Shown: positions 1-11,689 of the stretch, piece by piece
Numbering within the stretch: position 1 is the stretch's first letter
Layout: each line of letters opens with the position of its first letter
Origin: Chara braunii
Lineage: Eukaryota > Streptophyta > Charophyceae > Charales > Characeae
Assembly: GCA_003427395.1 (NCBI GenBank)
Contig: BFEA01000643.1
Coordinates: 627,449-691,448, forward strand
Reading direction: 5' to 3'
Length of the DNA: 64,000 nucleotides
Translations under genes and position numbers: made by a program
The notes under the pieces: model-generated
Told to the model about the DNA's origin: nothing
The model's input: the letters and a program-made list of their open reading frames with translations, nothing else
The model's database searches: none

Positions 1-250
1 CGCACGTGGGTCAGTAGCTAAACAGAGATACGCCCACCTAAGGGATGGTGACAGCTCCCGCAGGTGGAGGTAATGTTGTACCTCGCGGGATCCCTAACCT
101 GTCGTAGGGAATCGCGAGAGGTATAGCACGCGCGCACGGTCGGAGTGGTGTTTTCGTAAAGTGACAAAAGAAACTCCTGCGTGACACGACCGTGAGGTCC
201 GACACAAAACTTACTCTGCGTCTGGGTGTGGGACCACCGCGCGCGACACC
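1..250 (+). repeat. Fragment of the long dispersed repeat (third copy)
   Basis: The first ~110 bases match the reverse complement of about 23950-24140 closely. Both contain the sequence around 'gatacgcccacctaaggga' followed by 'cgcaggtggaggtaa' and 'cctgtcgtaggg'. The end of the match overlaps the sequence at 46725-46760. It is therefore a partial third copy of the repeat that forms the inverted arms at 23.8-30.5 kb and 41-46.8 kb. It is cut by the window start. No coding signal is visible. Confidence 0.7.
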
Positions 251-251
251 G

Positions 252-928
252 TGCCCAAAAAGTTGAAGGCTCTGCCCCCTGGGCGAATGCACACGAGATG
301 CGGAAGGACATCATAAAGATGATCTGAGGTAGCCGGGGTCATCGCTTAACTGTCATCATCACTAGAAATATCACTTCTCTCTCCCGCGTGTACCTTCAGG
401 TTCACACACCTTCTTCAGCGTCCTCTTTCCGAGCATGAAAAGAAACTAGTATGGTGATATGGACCGCTCACAGTATGCCTGTCCACCCCCTTCATCGCAC
501 GTATCCTTGCCTGTCTCTTTTATCTCCTCTTCACAGATCGACCCTTACACGTGCAAAGGGTAACACTTGTCACACTGATCAATCACTGCTTTTTCTGAGG
601 AGCGCGTGCAGACCCTTTCCTCGGCTGGCCGCTCAGAAGCGACCGTGCTCCTGATCTTGTACTTTCCAATCATGATTGACTTTTGCTCTTAACCGCCTAG
701 CGGTTCTGGTCCCTCTCTCACCGGGAGTTGGCCTCTGGGCCAATTGGTGTTGTTGACGGATGATATCGGCGCCACTTGTCCCATTCATACTAGGATCGGG
801 TCGCCTTTGCGTCACTTATTTCAGACTCCCCTTCAGAGTCCTGGTCAAGGCACTGCTCCTCCCTGGTCGTAGTCCCAGTCCACGAGTCATCCTCATGGTA
901 AGTGACCGTTACTCACATACCTGCAGTC
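252..928 (+). repeat. Direct repeat copy A (about 0.68 kb)
   Basis: Nearly the whole segment recurs in the same orientation at 7919-8600. Long shared stretches include the one beginning 'gaaggctctgcccc', the 'ctctctcccgcgtgtacc' region and 'tgttgacggatgatatcgg'. Small indels and scattered substitutions separate the copies. Copy B has an insertion after 'aaactactatggtgac', and copy A carries a longer 'ctccccttcagag' stretch. The similarity starts abruptly, and no TG...CA ends or clear inverted ends were found, so calling it an LTR is not supported. The short ORFs across it are not conserved as protein. Confidence 0.8.
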
Positions 929-2655
929 ACATTCCGCAGTGGTCTGGGACTGTGAAAAGATCCAAGGAAGAATGATTCAGACCTCACGAAGGGAGGCCAG
1001 CACTATAAGAGACCAAGCTAGCGTCCCCACACGACAAATTCCCTTTGGCATTGATGCGTGGAAGTGTTGTGGCACTTGTGCGATAGAGTGCTGGGAAGGA
1101 GTGCTTGCTTGAAAGTTGCGCCAGGAAGGAGAAGTGTTGGGCGCTGGCTAGCAGAAGAAGTCATATCTACGCCAACTTTGTTAGTAGTAGAAGAGTTGAT
1201 GTTAGGATATCAGTGAGTAGCATTCAGAGTAAATTCTCGAAAGTAGGGAGTGTGCACGCATGATGAGACGAGAGAATCAGAACAGAGATCTTGAGAGAGA
1301 AGAGAAAGGGAGGATAGGTTCCTAAGTTGGATATGGTGGACACTTACCTACTGGCGCCATACCTTTGATATGAGGCATACGCTGGCTGAGCCAGACCCTA
1401 TGTTGACAATTGATTGAGGTCTGTTGGCACCGAACTCTTGAACTCGAGTTACTCTTTATATAATGTGATTTTGATAATATGAGCTGCGCTATCTGGTTCT
1501 CATCTCATTTCGACTTGGCTTTCTGTGAAGCTTCTTTATTTGTGTGATGACATCTAAGCATGCAATGTGTAACACTCCAGCAAGTTGTGAACAGTGAGGT
1601 TCCTTGTATATATATATATATATATATATATTTGTATATGTATACATATATCTACATATATCCTCATACACGACGGCCCAGTGAAGCGTAATCAGACATC
1701 GGTGGTTCAAGTGGGGATCCGGTATGGTATGCTTTTCTTCATTGTTTTTTTTTTTTTTTTTGGTCAAAATTGCACCCGTGCCCCACTTAGATGGGAATAC
1801 CCGCTATACCGAGTCACAGAGCCAACTTGCATCTATGCCCGGACTCATTCAACTTTGCATACTACCCAACTTTTCCACTGCGCAAAACTGTAGGCCTACC
1901 CAATCCTGCAGGCCCTCAGTTTCGGACTGAAAAATTATATTTGTGTCGGTCTGGCAAAGTTGTGCATTTCCCCACACCAACTGGTAGGCCTTGGATGGCG
2001 GTTTACAAAATTATGCTCATGCTCACCAAATCGGTCATTGTGGCCCGATGATTGCTGGGTATGACCATGATTTCAGTTATCTAGTGATAGGGTATATGCC
2101 TAATTTGGACGGTCCACCAAAGTCCCGGGTATGCCCGTAATTTTGCCTGGGAATGTCCATAATTTGAGCATTCCTGTAGCTGGTTATGGCCGCCTAAGTC
2201 CCCCTCAGTCACTGGCATGCAAATAATTTCCTCGGCCATTTTTTCAGGCATAGAGGCTACACCTTTCCATCTCGGGGCAGTGCGTCCACCATCCCTTGCT
2301 CCTCTGCGCTTCATTGGTGCCGGGCCATGTTGGCCTCACAATCGCACTGGGGGCTGCGAGTCGGCGCATGCGCAGTATGTCAGTGGGACCCGGCCCCGTG
2401 GGTTGCCTCCTCCAAAGTAACGGCGAAGCATGACGAAAAGGAAAAATCTAAAAGGACCGGCGGCTTACCAGGCACTGCTTGCGGTAGCACTAACGCATTA
2501 CTCCTTGTGGATGTCACGTCGGTACCTACGTGTTTCCCTCGCTAATTTTGAGGTAATCGTAAATGCCGCTCAACCTCGTAGCTAAGTTACAGAGCTTACG
2601 GTTAGGAACATTTCATTCAGTCTGAATAGCAACGGCCTTTGAGGCCGGGTGGGTC
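929..2655. other. Gene-free stretch with simple repeats
   Basis: No coding signal was found on either strand. It holds a (TA)n microsatellite at 1607-1632 and a T-run at about 1745-1761. The rest is unremarkable mixed-composition DNA. Confidence 0.6.
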
Positions 2656-2819
2656 CTACCTGTGAGCGGCCCGGGATGACCCGCCCATGGTTTCTGCAGT
2701 TTCCGGGGAAAAGACACTTGATAACCAATACATAATCATTATGATGCTTCCGGGACAACGGAGAATTTCCCCCTTCTTTCTTGCCTCTTTCGTTACGACG
2801 ACGACCCAGTGCAGATACA

Positions 2820-3065
2820 AAGACACGTGGTGTCGCACTTTTTTCTGGTCAGGTCTCTTCGGGCGACCAGAAAGCCAACAGGCTGTCACGCAGGATTTTG
2901 ATGTCATTTACAATAAATAAATAAATAAAATAAAGCAAATCCCTTCCAGTTGTGTGCGTCCGGCTTCGAGCGAGACCCTTCAATTGCGGTCTTCATCGGT
3001 CCCCGGTCTTAGGAATTTTTTATTTTGATTCAGAATAGTAAAGATTATGCAAATAATAATCATGA
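2820..3065 (-). repeat. Inverted partner of 39770-39990, 3' flank of the repeated ORF family
   Basis: Read on the minus strand this matches the plus strand at about 39770-39990. Both copies contain the 'gaagccggacgcacaca' block, a 'tttatttatttatt' A/T stretch and 'caaaatcctgcgtgacagcct'. It lies just downstream of the decayed ORF at 3.4-4.6 kb, as its partner lies downstream of the ORF at 38.8-39.5 kb. It is therefore probably the 3' flank of the same repeated unit. The 'cacgcaggattttg' core also recurs at about 9389. Confidence 0.75.
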
Positions 3066-3399
3066 GATTCTGGTATGCCATGCATGTATCAATTTTCCAA
3101 TTTACTAATTTTGAGGACTGTGATAAGATCATCAGAGAATACAATCATCAAATAGAGTCAAAGCAAGTGAAGCATGACCGATAGACTTGAGCAATGACAA
3201 GGATAAATGAGGGAGGAATGAGAACTCATGATAATGTCATAAAAATACAGATGAGAGAGGCATGGCCAGCACTCGTGAAAAGTCCTCACTCATCCCTCCA
3301 GGTCACACTCAATCTCTCATTTTGCTGCTCGTTTCCTATGCCTTGAGCCATGTTCCCGTGCTCCCTGACATTGTGGCCTCTGGATATAGAGCCATCTAA

Positions 3400-3930
3400 A
3401 GCTTGCAAGCTCGCAACACTTCCATCCGAGGCCCATGACATGAAAGTCAACTATGACACATAATTTCTCCAAAAAATCCCATGCTTAAGATGTCGGAACT
3501 CGGATGGTTTGGTCACTGCCTCATAGTCAATCTCTGCCGGAGAAACATATCTTTTGGCTAGATCAACCAAGTCACCCCAGCAAGAACCGTCAGTGGGAAG
3601 AAAGGGTACTGGAGGCTTGGGATAGTCAATGTAGAGTTTCGGTCCGAAGCCAGCTCACTTTTTTTCCTTTACCTCAAGATACTTTGCTGCTGAGATTCAA
3701 ACTGAATCAAAGTGCTTGTGAGCTTCCTTACCATTCTTCACATAGAGTCGCAAGTCATGGATGGTACCACCTGCGAATCTGGTAAGGACAGCAAAGACCG
3801 ACAAATACCCTCGGCTCAAGCCAACGACATTGACGTATTGATATCGAATAGCATCCTTGAGGGCTATCTTTTTGAGGCTGGCAAGGACTGATTCACTAAC
3901 AGGGGATGACTGAACTGCACTCATGGGCAA
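3400..3930 (-). pseudogene. Decayed copy of an unrecognised repeated protein, C-terminal part
   Basis: I do not recognise the family. The minus-strand reading from 3930 contains 'SESVLASL', 'DAIRYQYVNVVG' and 'GGTIHDLRLYVKNGKEAH'. These align residue by residue with the plus-strand ORF at 38818-39066. A shifted frame over 3420-3660 continues the match, with 'DYPKPPVPFLPTDGS' and 'LAKRYVSPAEID' matching 39150-39260. The copy is broken by a frameshift near 3690 and by a stop near 3450. Conservation at protein level between two diverged copies shows that the sequence once coded. A transposon-borne gene is my best guess, because the copy is embedded in a longer duplicated repeat. Confidence 0.6.
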
Positions 3931-4266
3931 AGATGAACATTGAAGTTAGTTTAAACTTCTTTGGTGAGTGCACTAACTGAGCGATGTTGATCTATGTGTT
4001 TTTCTCTTCTTGATGGGTGAACTGGTTGATTGATATTGATCTCATTGTCAAATGGCAATTACCGAATGTCAGTTGATCTTGGCTGAAATTTTCGGGTAAC
4101 TCGAATGGTCGAATATTGCTGAAATAACAGGTCACTGAATGCTGATTGATTCTGACTAGAAATTCTCTGATATCTTAAATGACTAAGTATTGTTGAATTA
4201 ACGAGTCACAAAATACCAATCACTTAAGAACGGGAGGCTGAGAGGATTGCGGATCGCTGAATGGCC

Positions 4267-4569
4267 TTAGCTGATTGAGATGCTGGTGGGGGTTTCGAGA
4301 GAAGAGTTTAGGCACCTTTGTGCCCACCCGAGCCTCACTCTGGCCTGCTCCACCATCTCTAAAAATGAGCCAGTGATGAGCAACTTGTCATCGTAACCAT
4401 AAAAATAGAACACATATTCAATGTATTTTTCTTCTCTGACCATCCGAACTGTCTGTTCCCTCTGTGCCTGTCTATGCAATTCCATGTCTCGACATGCCTC
4501 TTTTTCCCGGCCTTCCTTCTTGCCACTGTTTGATCGGTACTTCTTTACTAAGATCTCATTCTCTCTCAT
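4267..4569 (-). pseudogene. Decayed copy of the same unrecognised protein, N-terminal part
   Basis: This is an open frame of about 100 codons starting at an ATG at 4569. It has a charged, probably helical N-terminus, then 'VREEKYIEYVFYFYGYDDKL' and 'FLEMVEQAR'. The second half matches 38520-38620 on the plus strand ('VRDHIKIEYTYYLHDKNGRL', 'MGTIEEAR'), so it is the N-terminal segment of the same family as 3400-3930. The two segments are separated here by 336 bases, and at the other copy by about 180 bases of short 'cagcaatcag'-like repeats. That gap may be an intron, but I could not fix splice sites. No known domain was recognised. Confidence 0.5.
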
Positions 4570-7500
4570 GATTTATCCCTCACATGAAGATTATGATTGT
4601 GGATGGGGATGACTGCAATTAGCATTGGTAGGCTCTACACTCAGAGCTGGAGGCGGCTCCCAACACCCAAGGTTGTTGACATTAATCGGAACATCGTGTT
4701 CTACTGTTTAATTGAATGTTGTTGTTGAACCTGCCCTGCGGGTATATAAATTTGACATGATTTAACCCTCCAAGCTGGAGAGGCGGAATCGTACTCATAT
4801 GAACGACAACTGTTGCAAGACTTTATGATATCCCTTGCTTGTTTGAATAACTGGGTGACGGGATCTCACTGATTGTACCTCCACTCTGATTCATTTGGTA
4901 CACTGTACACATGATTAGGGTCTTTCTTTTGACAATATCGAGGGATCACATCCTTAAACGCTTCTCGGATGGCACGGGGTGACTTAACCTCAGTCCTACC
5001 CGTCTGACTCTTCATGCAGTGTTAAGGCACCCGCAAACTTCCCTTCCCCTCGTTTTCCTCTTGTCCTCAGTTGTATTCTTACTCTTCCTCTGTTAGTCAA
5101 TGGTATTGAGATGGTCGGATAGGGCCCCTAATCAGGGCATGTGTTGGGGCGACCTAAGGGAAGGACTCGGGAATGAGTTGCATCCGATTTTGCCCAGAAC
5201 AAACTATCAAGAGTAGGCTCAGATCAAGTATAACAAAAGCGGTGAGAGGATCTCCTCCTCACATACTTTGCCAAGTTGGCCTAAATCTAATATAGACTAT
5301 GCATTTACGTAGTACACGACAAACGTCAAATCAGGACGCATATACCACTCATGCAACCAACTCGGTTAATCCTGACCACGAACCCGACTCAAGGTCTTGT
5401 TTTCCATTGTGATCGCAAAGGGGTAAGTTGTCATTGAACATTGGTCAGGGAAAGCCACACATCATCTTCTACGCAGAGTGACTTGACCGAACCTCAGTCC
5501 AACACTTGTCATTGGACAGGACCCAGACTGAGCACCTTAATATCGGCCGCATATCCCTGTTAGTCAAACGTTGAGGCGAGATCTGGCTATTCTAATGTCA
5601 CTTGTGGTCAGACAAATTATCGCGGTCTTTTAGGAAAAAATCATTTCCTTGTAAGTTTGGCCTTTGCACGTTCTGTGGTTTTCAGTAATGATCAAAACTG
5701 CATGTTCCCTAGACTTTGAGCTCCACTGCCCCGGAACTCGACAGATTAGTGTGGTAGTTTGACCAATGATAGATACAGTGCAACTGACACGCGAGAGTAA
5801 TCCTGACTATCATGTCGACCCGTCCGCTGCATGGGGGAGCAACAAAAGGCACCTCTGATCACATACCACATTCATTCGCCACATGAGAGATCCCAGGACC
5901 CTCCCAGTCACAGGTAATGCAAGGCTCCTCTAAATGCCTTTGTTAGTATACAATTATGTGTACTATCAACTGAATTTCCTGCCCACACACCCACTAGGAC
6001 AATATCAGCAAAACAAACCTCATCCCGTGCCTCGGGGTTTATTGCATGCCACACGTTTCGTACTCGACCTCACGGCCGTTGTTTGCGTGCAAAGAGGGGT
6101 GACATCCTGCACCATTCCTTCGACAACTCGTGCTCAAAGATATGGAGGCGCACACCATTTTCTATTCCTGCTTGCGTGCAGGACCGAGTAACGACAAGCA
6201 CTCGTTTGTGTATGGTGTGGGGAAACATGTGCTGCTTCTGCTCACAAATTACACAGGATATTGCAGCAACCTAGAAAAGGTTGAACTGGTATCCAGCCAC
6301 TCAAGCTTGGTAAAATGATTGGTGAATAAATGAGTGGATAGGTGGGCAATTGTAGAGCAAATGAAATTGATTGGTCTAACCCATGAGAATTCACTTGGGA
6401 ACTTGTCCTCACTCGTTTATATTACTTTTATGAACGCTAATGGCGATCCCCGCTAGAAAGCTCACTCCGAGTAACATTCAACATCCCTTACATTTAAGCA
6501 TCTCATAGAGCAATGCACACGACAATCATTGCTCGTGTTCTATGCCGAGCAAGCCTACAACACTGCAATATCTAGACTACGAGAGAATTGCTGACGAATT
6601 TCAAGATAAAAAATGGTATACCGCAATTTTATATAATTCTAAATAGAAGAAACTAATAACAACACATCATATTCTGACTTTTTTTTGTTATGGTCTCTGA
6701 TAATAAAATTGTCTGGAGTAAACAGGGTGAGCAAGCTTCAAGACTAATCTCCATCAACCAAGACCTTAGTAAGCAGTTACACAATTTGCTTGAGAACGCG
6801 TTGTTTCTTACCCATCTAATCAGAGGCGAACGATAAGCAAGAACGTCAGATGTTTATCTTTTGTTTTAAAGACAAGAAGGGCCTTACACAAACTCTAACT
6901 GACTGGTTGAATTTTACGGAATAAAACACTGAAAGCCTAATACTCATCGCCAGAGGTGTCGTTTCCCAGCCAGTTTCTTTTAATCACCACAATCATACAT
7001 GGTGCCTTTTCCACCCTCCTTTTTCCCGTGAGTTGTCACCCGTCGTTTCCCATATTTTCTCATGTATCTCAATCTGAGGTTTGTCAAGTTCTTGCTCTAA
7101 TCCGCAGTGGCATTCCACCTAGCGTTAGTGACTGAAGTTCAATGACTCTTAGCCATGAATGGCAAGGTTTTCATGACCTAGGCGCTATAGTTCAGTAAAC
7201 ACCTAGTAGCTACTTGAGATGAGACCGGTCTACCCACTTAGCAATGGCGAGAGGGAGGCCCGCCAGTGAGATCAAGAATCAAGGTCATCGTTAAGGCCTC
7301 AAGAAAGCAGGTCTAACCTTGAAATCGTACCTATGATTAATATCTTACTCTTCATCCCCGCTTTTCAACGCAAGCAGCGCGAGTCACATTGGAAAGTGAA
7401 TTCAAATGTAGCGTGCACGCCGTTCGTGCAACACGATCGTCGTGCGAGGCCTGATCTCGAAGCTGCATACTCGCTTCTCTCCTGAGCTGTTCTGTCTACT

Positions 7501-7918
7501 CATCACTATCCCCCAGCGGTGAAAGTCATGCCAAGAATAGAGGCTCGTTGTCAATGACATTATGACAACGACACGAAACAAGAATGCGCTCTTTATTGCT
7601 CGTCCTCCCTGAGCGAGCACCCCTGAATTACAACCTTCCTCTTGCGTGGTCAAATCACCTTCTCTCGCAACTGGTATGAACTAGATATCTCCTCCAATGG
7701 CAGTAAGCACACATGCCTATCTCTCGTGTATCACCTCCTTACTACCGTGCACCAGTTGGTCCAACCAAGAAGTCAGAAGCCCCTTTCCCGGAAGAGCACG
7801 TGCAGCCTCATATGTGGGTGATGTCAATAGCCAATATAAGGCACGGGTTCATCGTGGCCAGTCTCCCTTGAGCGAGAGCAAGAACACCTACTCCCCTGTG
7901 GCTTGTAGCATTTGACCA
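4570..7918. other. Long gene-free stretch
   Basis: About 3.3 kb of AT-leaning sequence. Only short ORFs occur, with no recognisable motif, no paralogue in the window and no clear repeat. I see nothing supportable in it. Confidence 0.55.
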
Positions 7919-8600
7919 TGCCCAGAAAGCTGAAGGCTCTGCCCCCAGGGCGAATGCACACGAGCTGCGCAAGGACATCATAAAGATAATCTGAGGTAGC
8001 CGAGGTCATCGCTTAACTGTCATCATCACTGGAAATATCACTTCTCTCTCCCGCGTGTACCTTCAGGTTCACACACCTTCTTCACTGTCCCCTTTCCGAG
8101 CATGAAAAGAAACTACTATGGTGACATGCTCGCCTCATACAGACCGCTCACAGTATGCCTGTCCACCCCCTTCATCGCACGTATCCTTGCTTGTCTCTTT
8201 TGTCTCCTCTTCATTGATCGACCCTTACACGCGCAAAGGCTAGCACTTGTCACACTGATCAATCACTGCTTTTTCTGAGGAGCGCGTGCAGACCCTTTCC
8301 TCGGCTGGCCGCTCGGAAGCGACCGCGCTCCTGATCCTGTACTTTCCAATCGTGATTGACTTTTGCTCTTAACCGCCTAGCGGTTCAGGTCCCTCCCTCG
8401 CTGTGAGTTGGCCTCTGGGCCAATTGGTGTTGTTGACGGATGATATCGGCGCCACTTATCCCACCCGTGCTAGGATCGGGTCGCCTCTGTGTCACTCATT
8501 TCAGAGTCCTGGTCAAAGCACTGCTCCTCCCTGGTCGTAGTCCCAATCGACGAGTCATCCTCGTGGTAAGTGACCGTTACTCACATACCCGCAGTCACTC
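7919..8600 (+). repeat. Direct repeat copy B (about 0.68 kb)
   Basis: Second copy of 252-928, in the same orientation and about 7.67 kb downstream. The match begins at 'cccagaaagctgaaggctctgcc' and fades after 'gtgaccgttactcacatac'. The DNA between the copies has no retrotransposon domains. They could be remnants of long terminal repeats of a non-autonomous element or two independent insertions, and the sequence does not decide. Confidence 0.8.
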
Positions 8601-10012
8601 CATCTTGCCTACACCTCCGCTCAACTCTATTGCGCGCCTCGGTAATAGCTGCCTCTAATCCCTCATCTCTCCTCATCTCCTGCTAGTTTCCACAGTGGCC
8701 GCATACGTTGATTTTCAACCTCACTTCCCCCGTAGGCCTCCGTAGGACAGTATCGTCTCAACCGGCACACCTTTCTCATCCTCCCAATCCCAAGTCCAAG
8801 AGTACCTCGTGTACCTTGGCCTGTAGCCACGCAACCATTTCGGTACACCATAGCCACTTGTCCCCAGTAATAGCCAGCACCCGAAACCGCAGTGGTGACC
8901 AACTTCCCCCCAGTACATCTGAGGCACCGAGTGTCCAGACTCAAACCTGGCCGCGGCCCTTCAGACCGTGGGACACAAACTGATCGACCAATAGTGAAAC
9001 CTCGACCGCTTCCCCTTCTTTTTTATAAGATGACGACCTGCTGAGCTGCCAGTGTTCTAAACGAGACATTCGGGATCACTTTTAGACCGGTAAAGGAAAG
9101 GGAAATAAAATCGAACCGCATTAGAATAATAATATAATCTTATAATAGTAAAAAACATCAGTGGTCATTTTAAGTAATCATATCCCACAGTTTCTTTATC
9201 CCGACCTGAAAAGACCGTGGGTTAAGTGCACAGTGGTCCCATAATGGGATAACGACTGTCGCGCTCCTCCCTTCAAAAAGTGCCTACGGACTACCACCGA
9301 TGGGTGACCGTTGTCGTGCCCCCACCGTCTCCAAGGCCAGGTTCGATGTCCCTCAACGGGCCGAGTGCAGTGGGTTGGTGGACTGGCAGGCTTTCACGCA
9401 GGATTTTGGTAAGTATTAAGGAAATTGTATAATAAAGTTATATTTAAGAACAACCTTTGTCACTCCCGGTCATACAGTCGAGTAGTCAGGGTTATCCCTC
9501 TAGCCAGCGGCGACACGGCTTAGAGTGAGGCGTTCGGTTTTATTGTCTGCACCTGACCCCGTATAAAGGTTAGATTCAAGGTCATCGGAGTCCCTATTAT
9601 CTAGGAGTCCCTTAAGTAGCCTTGAGTGTAACCTATATAAAGTAAAGAGGAAATAACATACATGCATCATAGAACAAGTGACATTGAAAGAACAAGAAGA
9701 CCAGAAACCAGACTCTGCAAGAGCATGACCAGAGACACGAGACTGAAAGCAAGGAGCAGCCATTGGGGGGCTGTAGTCACTGATAAATAATAATAATAAT
9801 GTCATGATACATCATAGTGACTAGAGAGAGAGTCTCAATCAATAATGATAAGCGGTACCCCCTCGTGAGTGGGCTCGACTGTCTAAAACTCCATGTCCGG
9901 CACGCGCTGATCCTCCTCGTCATTAAGAACCCTGGTTGCTATTGACTCTAGGACCACATAGCTGATATCCATGGGTGCTGCATGATTGATCTTGCTGATG
10001 TATGGCATTCAT
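8601..10012. other. Gene-free stretch
   Basis: No coding signal. At about 9389 it carries the 'tcacgcaggattttgg' motif shared with 2884 and, inverted, with 39909. This may be an end piece of the same repeat family. The small ORFs in 8660-8980 and 9500-9805 show no recognisable domain. Confidence 0.5.
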
Positions 10013-10282
10013 TTAGCCATCTCCTCGTCTGCAACACTCTTGAGATAGAGACTCCGCAAGGGTAATATCGCCTGTAGCTCTGATCAATATCTCGATCCGT
10101 CCCCACAGGTCAATATAGACATACGAAACTTCAAGGAAACGGTCTCCATAAAGAGGCTTTCAAAAAGCCTGCATAGCAAAATCTGCCCCAACCAAATGGT
10201 TGTAGCCATCCCGAAGGTATGGGACTGGACCTTCCCCTCTTGGGGGTCCGACATTCGCCTCGGCCTTAGGCTCGCCTGACAT
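10013..10282 (-). pseudogene. Short relic ORF, possible third copy of the repeated protein family
   Basis: The minus-strand frame from the ATG at 10282 to the TAA at 10013 is 90 codons with a single internal TGA (10160-10162). Its second half reads 'FLEVSYVYIDLWGRIEILIR' and then 'ATGDITLAESL'. The spacing of hydrophobic and acidic residues resembles the 'YIEYVFYFYGYDDKLLITGS' segment at 4.4 kb and 'IEYTYYLHDKNGRL' at 38.5 kb. The similarity is weak and judged by eye, so family membership is a guess. Confidence 0.35.
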
Positions 10283-10362
10283 ATAGAAATCAATTGCCCT
10301 CGAGCTGATACCGTGCGAGAAGATACGCAATCCTCCTCAATTTCGGTCTCCGTCGTCGCCGC

Positions 10363-10764
10363 TTACTGGTCTCCAGTGTCTATGGAATCAATCCCTGTGA
10401 GTATCCAGTCAAAGTAATATCCCAGGTCAACATCACTCACGTAGCAGGGCTCTTGGTCGGACTCATTTGTCTCTGACCTCTGTAAACAAGTGGTAATAGG
10501 TATCCCGGACCTGGCTACCTCGCTCCTTATCCTGATGTCCTGACGCTTATTTTTCTTGTCGTCACCTTTGCTTAGCGTTTTTGGATTACAGTCATCAAAG
10601 TCAAAGAGAGCATCGCCTGGTGCAAAGGGTACTTGGGGAAACACTACCTGTAGCCAGTGTTCCCTCCAATAACTCTCCCTGCAAAAAATGTAGTCGGCAA
10701 TCCGGTCATAGGTAGCTCCCTTTATCCCCTGCCCAGCATCTCTCACGTGATAAGAAATCACCAA
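10363..10764 (-). CDS. Unrecognised 133-codon ORF upstream of the 10.0-10.3 kb relic
   Basis: An uninterrupted minus-strand ORF with an ATG start at 10764. The composition is mixed and plausible for protein: acidic and basic stretches such as 'SKGDDKKNKRQDIRIRSEVA', with aromatic residues near both ends. It is not low-complexity. It ends 80 bases before the ATG of the relic at 10282 on the same strand, so both may be parts of one decayed transposon gene. No domain was recognised and no second copy was found in the window. It could also be a chance ORF. Confidence 0.3.
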   Translation of the reverse strand: MVISYHVRDAGQGIKGATYDRIADYIFCRESYWREHWLQVVFPQVPFAPGDALFDFDDCNPKTLSKGDDKKNKRQDIRIRSEVARSGIPITTCLQRSETNESDQEPCYVSDVDLGYYFDWILTGIDSIDTGDQ

Positions 10765-10989
10765 TGTATGTCTCGATGTGGGGGACTTATTGGCCCTAAT
10801 GACGAAGCTCTGATGTCCAATATGTCAACAACAAAACTTCTCAACCAACTTCACCCACGTAGGGGCTGTTTCATGTCGGGGAGCCAACTTGGCCAATTTG
10901 CAAGGTATGGTAGAATGCCTCCGACAAGTGGCTCCACCAATCAGCGGTGTTCTGGTGACAAGGGGGGATATCAGCAACTCAGGAAAAGA

Positions 10990-11285
10990 ACCCGACTCAA
11001 TGGGGTCAGAGAGGGGTAGCACCTCAATAGACCCTCCAGCCAAACCGGTGGCAGCCAACTCAATATAGGGGCCCGCCTGAATGGGCCCGACCGAAACAAT
11101 AATCAGCAACTCGATAGATGGGCCCGACCGAGCTGCAACTCGACAACTCAATAAATTGGCCCGCCTGAACTGCAACTCAGCAACTCGATAAATGGGCCCA
11201 CCTGAATGGGCCCGGCTGAACAGCAACTCAGCAACTCGATAAATGGGTGACTGAGCAGCAGCAGCAACTCAATGTAACCAATACT
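10990..11285 (+). repeat. Satellite tier 1: 'cagcaactcgataaatgggcc' units
   Basis: Degenerate tandem units containing 'cagcaactcgataaatgggc' and 'gcccgcctgaa(t)gggcccg' recur several times at roughly 35-60 bp spacing. It is the first of four adjacent arrays reaching 13.4 kb. The ORFs across it (for example on the minus strand) are repeats read as protein. Confidence 0.75.
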
Positions 11286-11289
11286 GTGA

Positions 11290-11610
11290 ATATATTTCAA
11301 CAGCAAGTGAGTCAAAATATGAGGACTGGGACCGTAGATATCATCACGACAGAGGACTAATCAGCAAAACATCGCATACATAGGGATCGGTCATAAAACG
11401 TCATATGCACTAGGGCTGGACTATGTATAAATTATTTGCATAGGGATTGATCCGCAAGTATCACCTGTGCAGGAAAAATACCGTATGCAGAAGGACTAAG
11501 CAGCAATTACTGTCTGCGCAAGGATCGGAGTGCAATTACTGTTTACACAAGGACTGAATCAGTAAAATCATAGTCTGCGCAGAGGCCGATCAGCAAGGAA
11601 ACAATCAACG
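11290..11610 (+). repeat. Satellite tier 2: 'caattactgtctgcgcaaggac' units
   Basis: Degenerate repeats of about 35-40 bp, clearest at 11490-11600, where 'agcaattactgtctgcgcaa' is followed by two diverged copies. The units blur towards 11290, with 'catagggat' and 'cactaggg' variants. Confidence 0.6.
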
Positions 11611-11689
11611 GGAATGGGGTGCCAAAAGATCAAGCGTGAATCCCGTAGAGCACTCGGCTTTAACTCGATCATACTAGCAGGGCGCTCGC

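Noticed and set aside
18-314. ORFs at the window start
   Set aside because: They lie across a dispersed repeat, and the copy at 23.8-24.1 kb does not conserve the reading frames.
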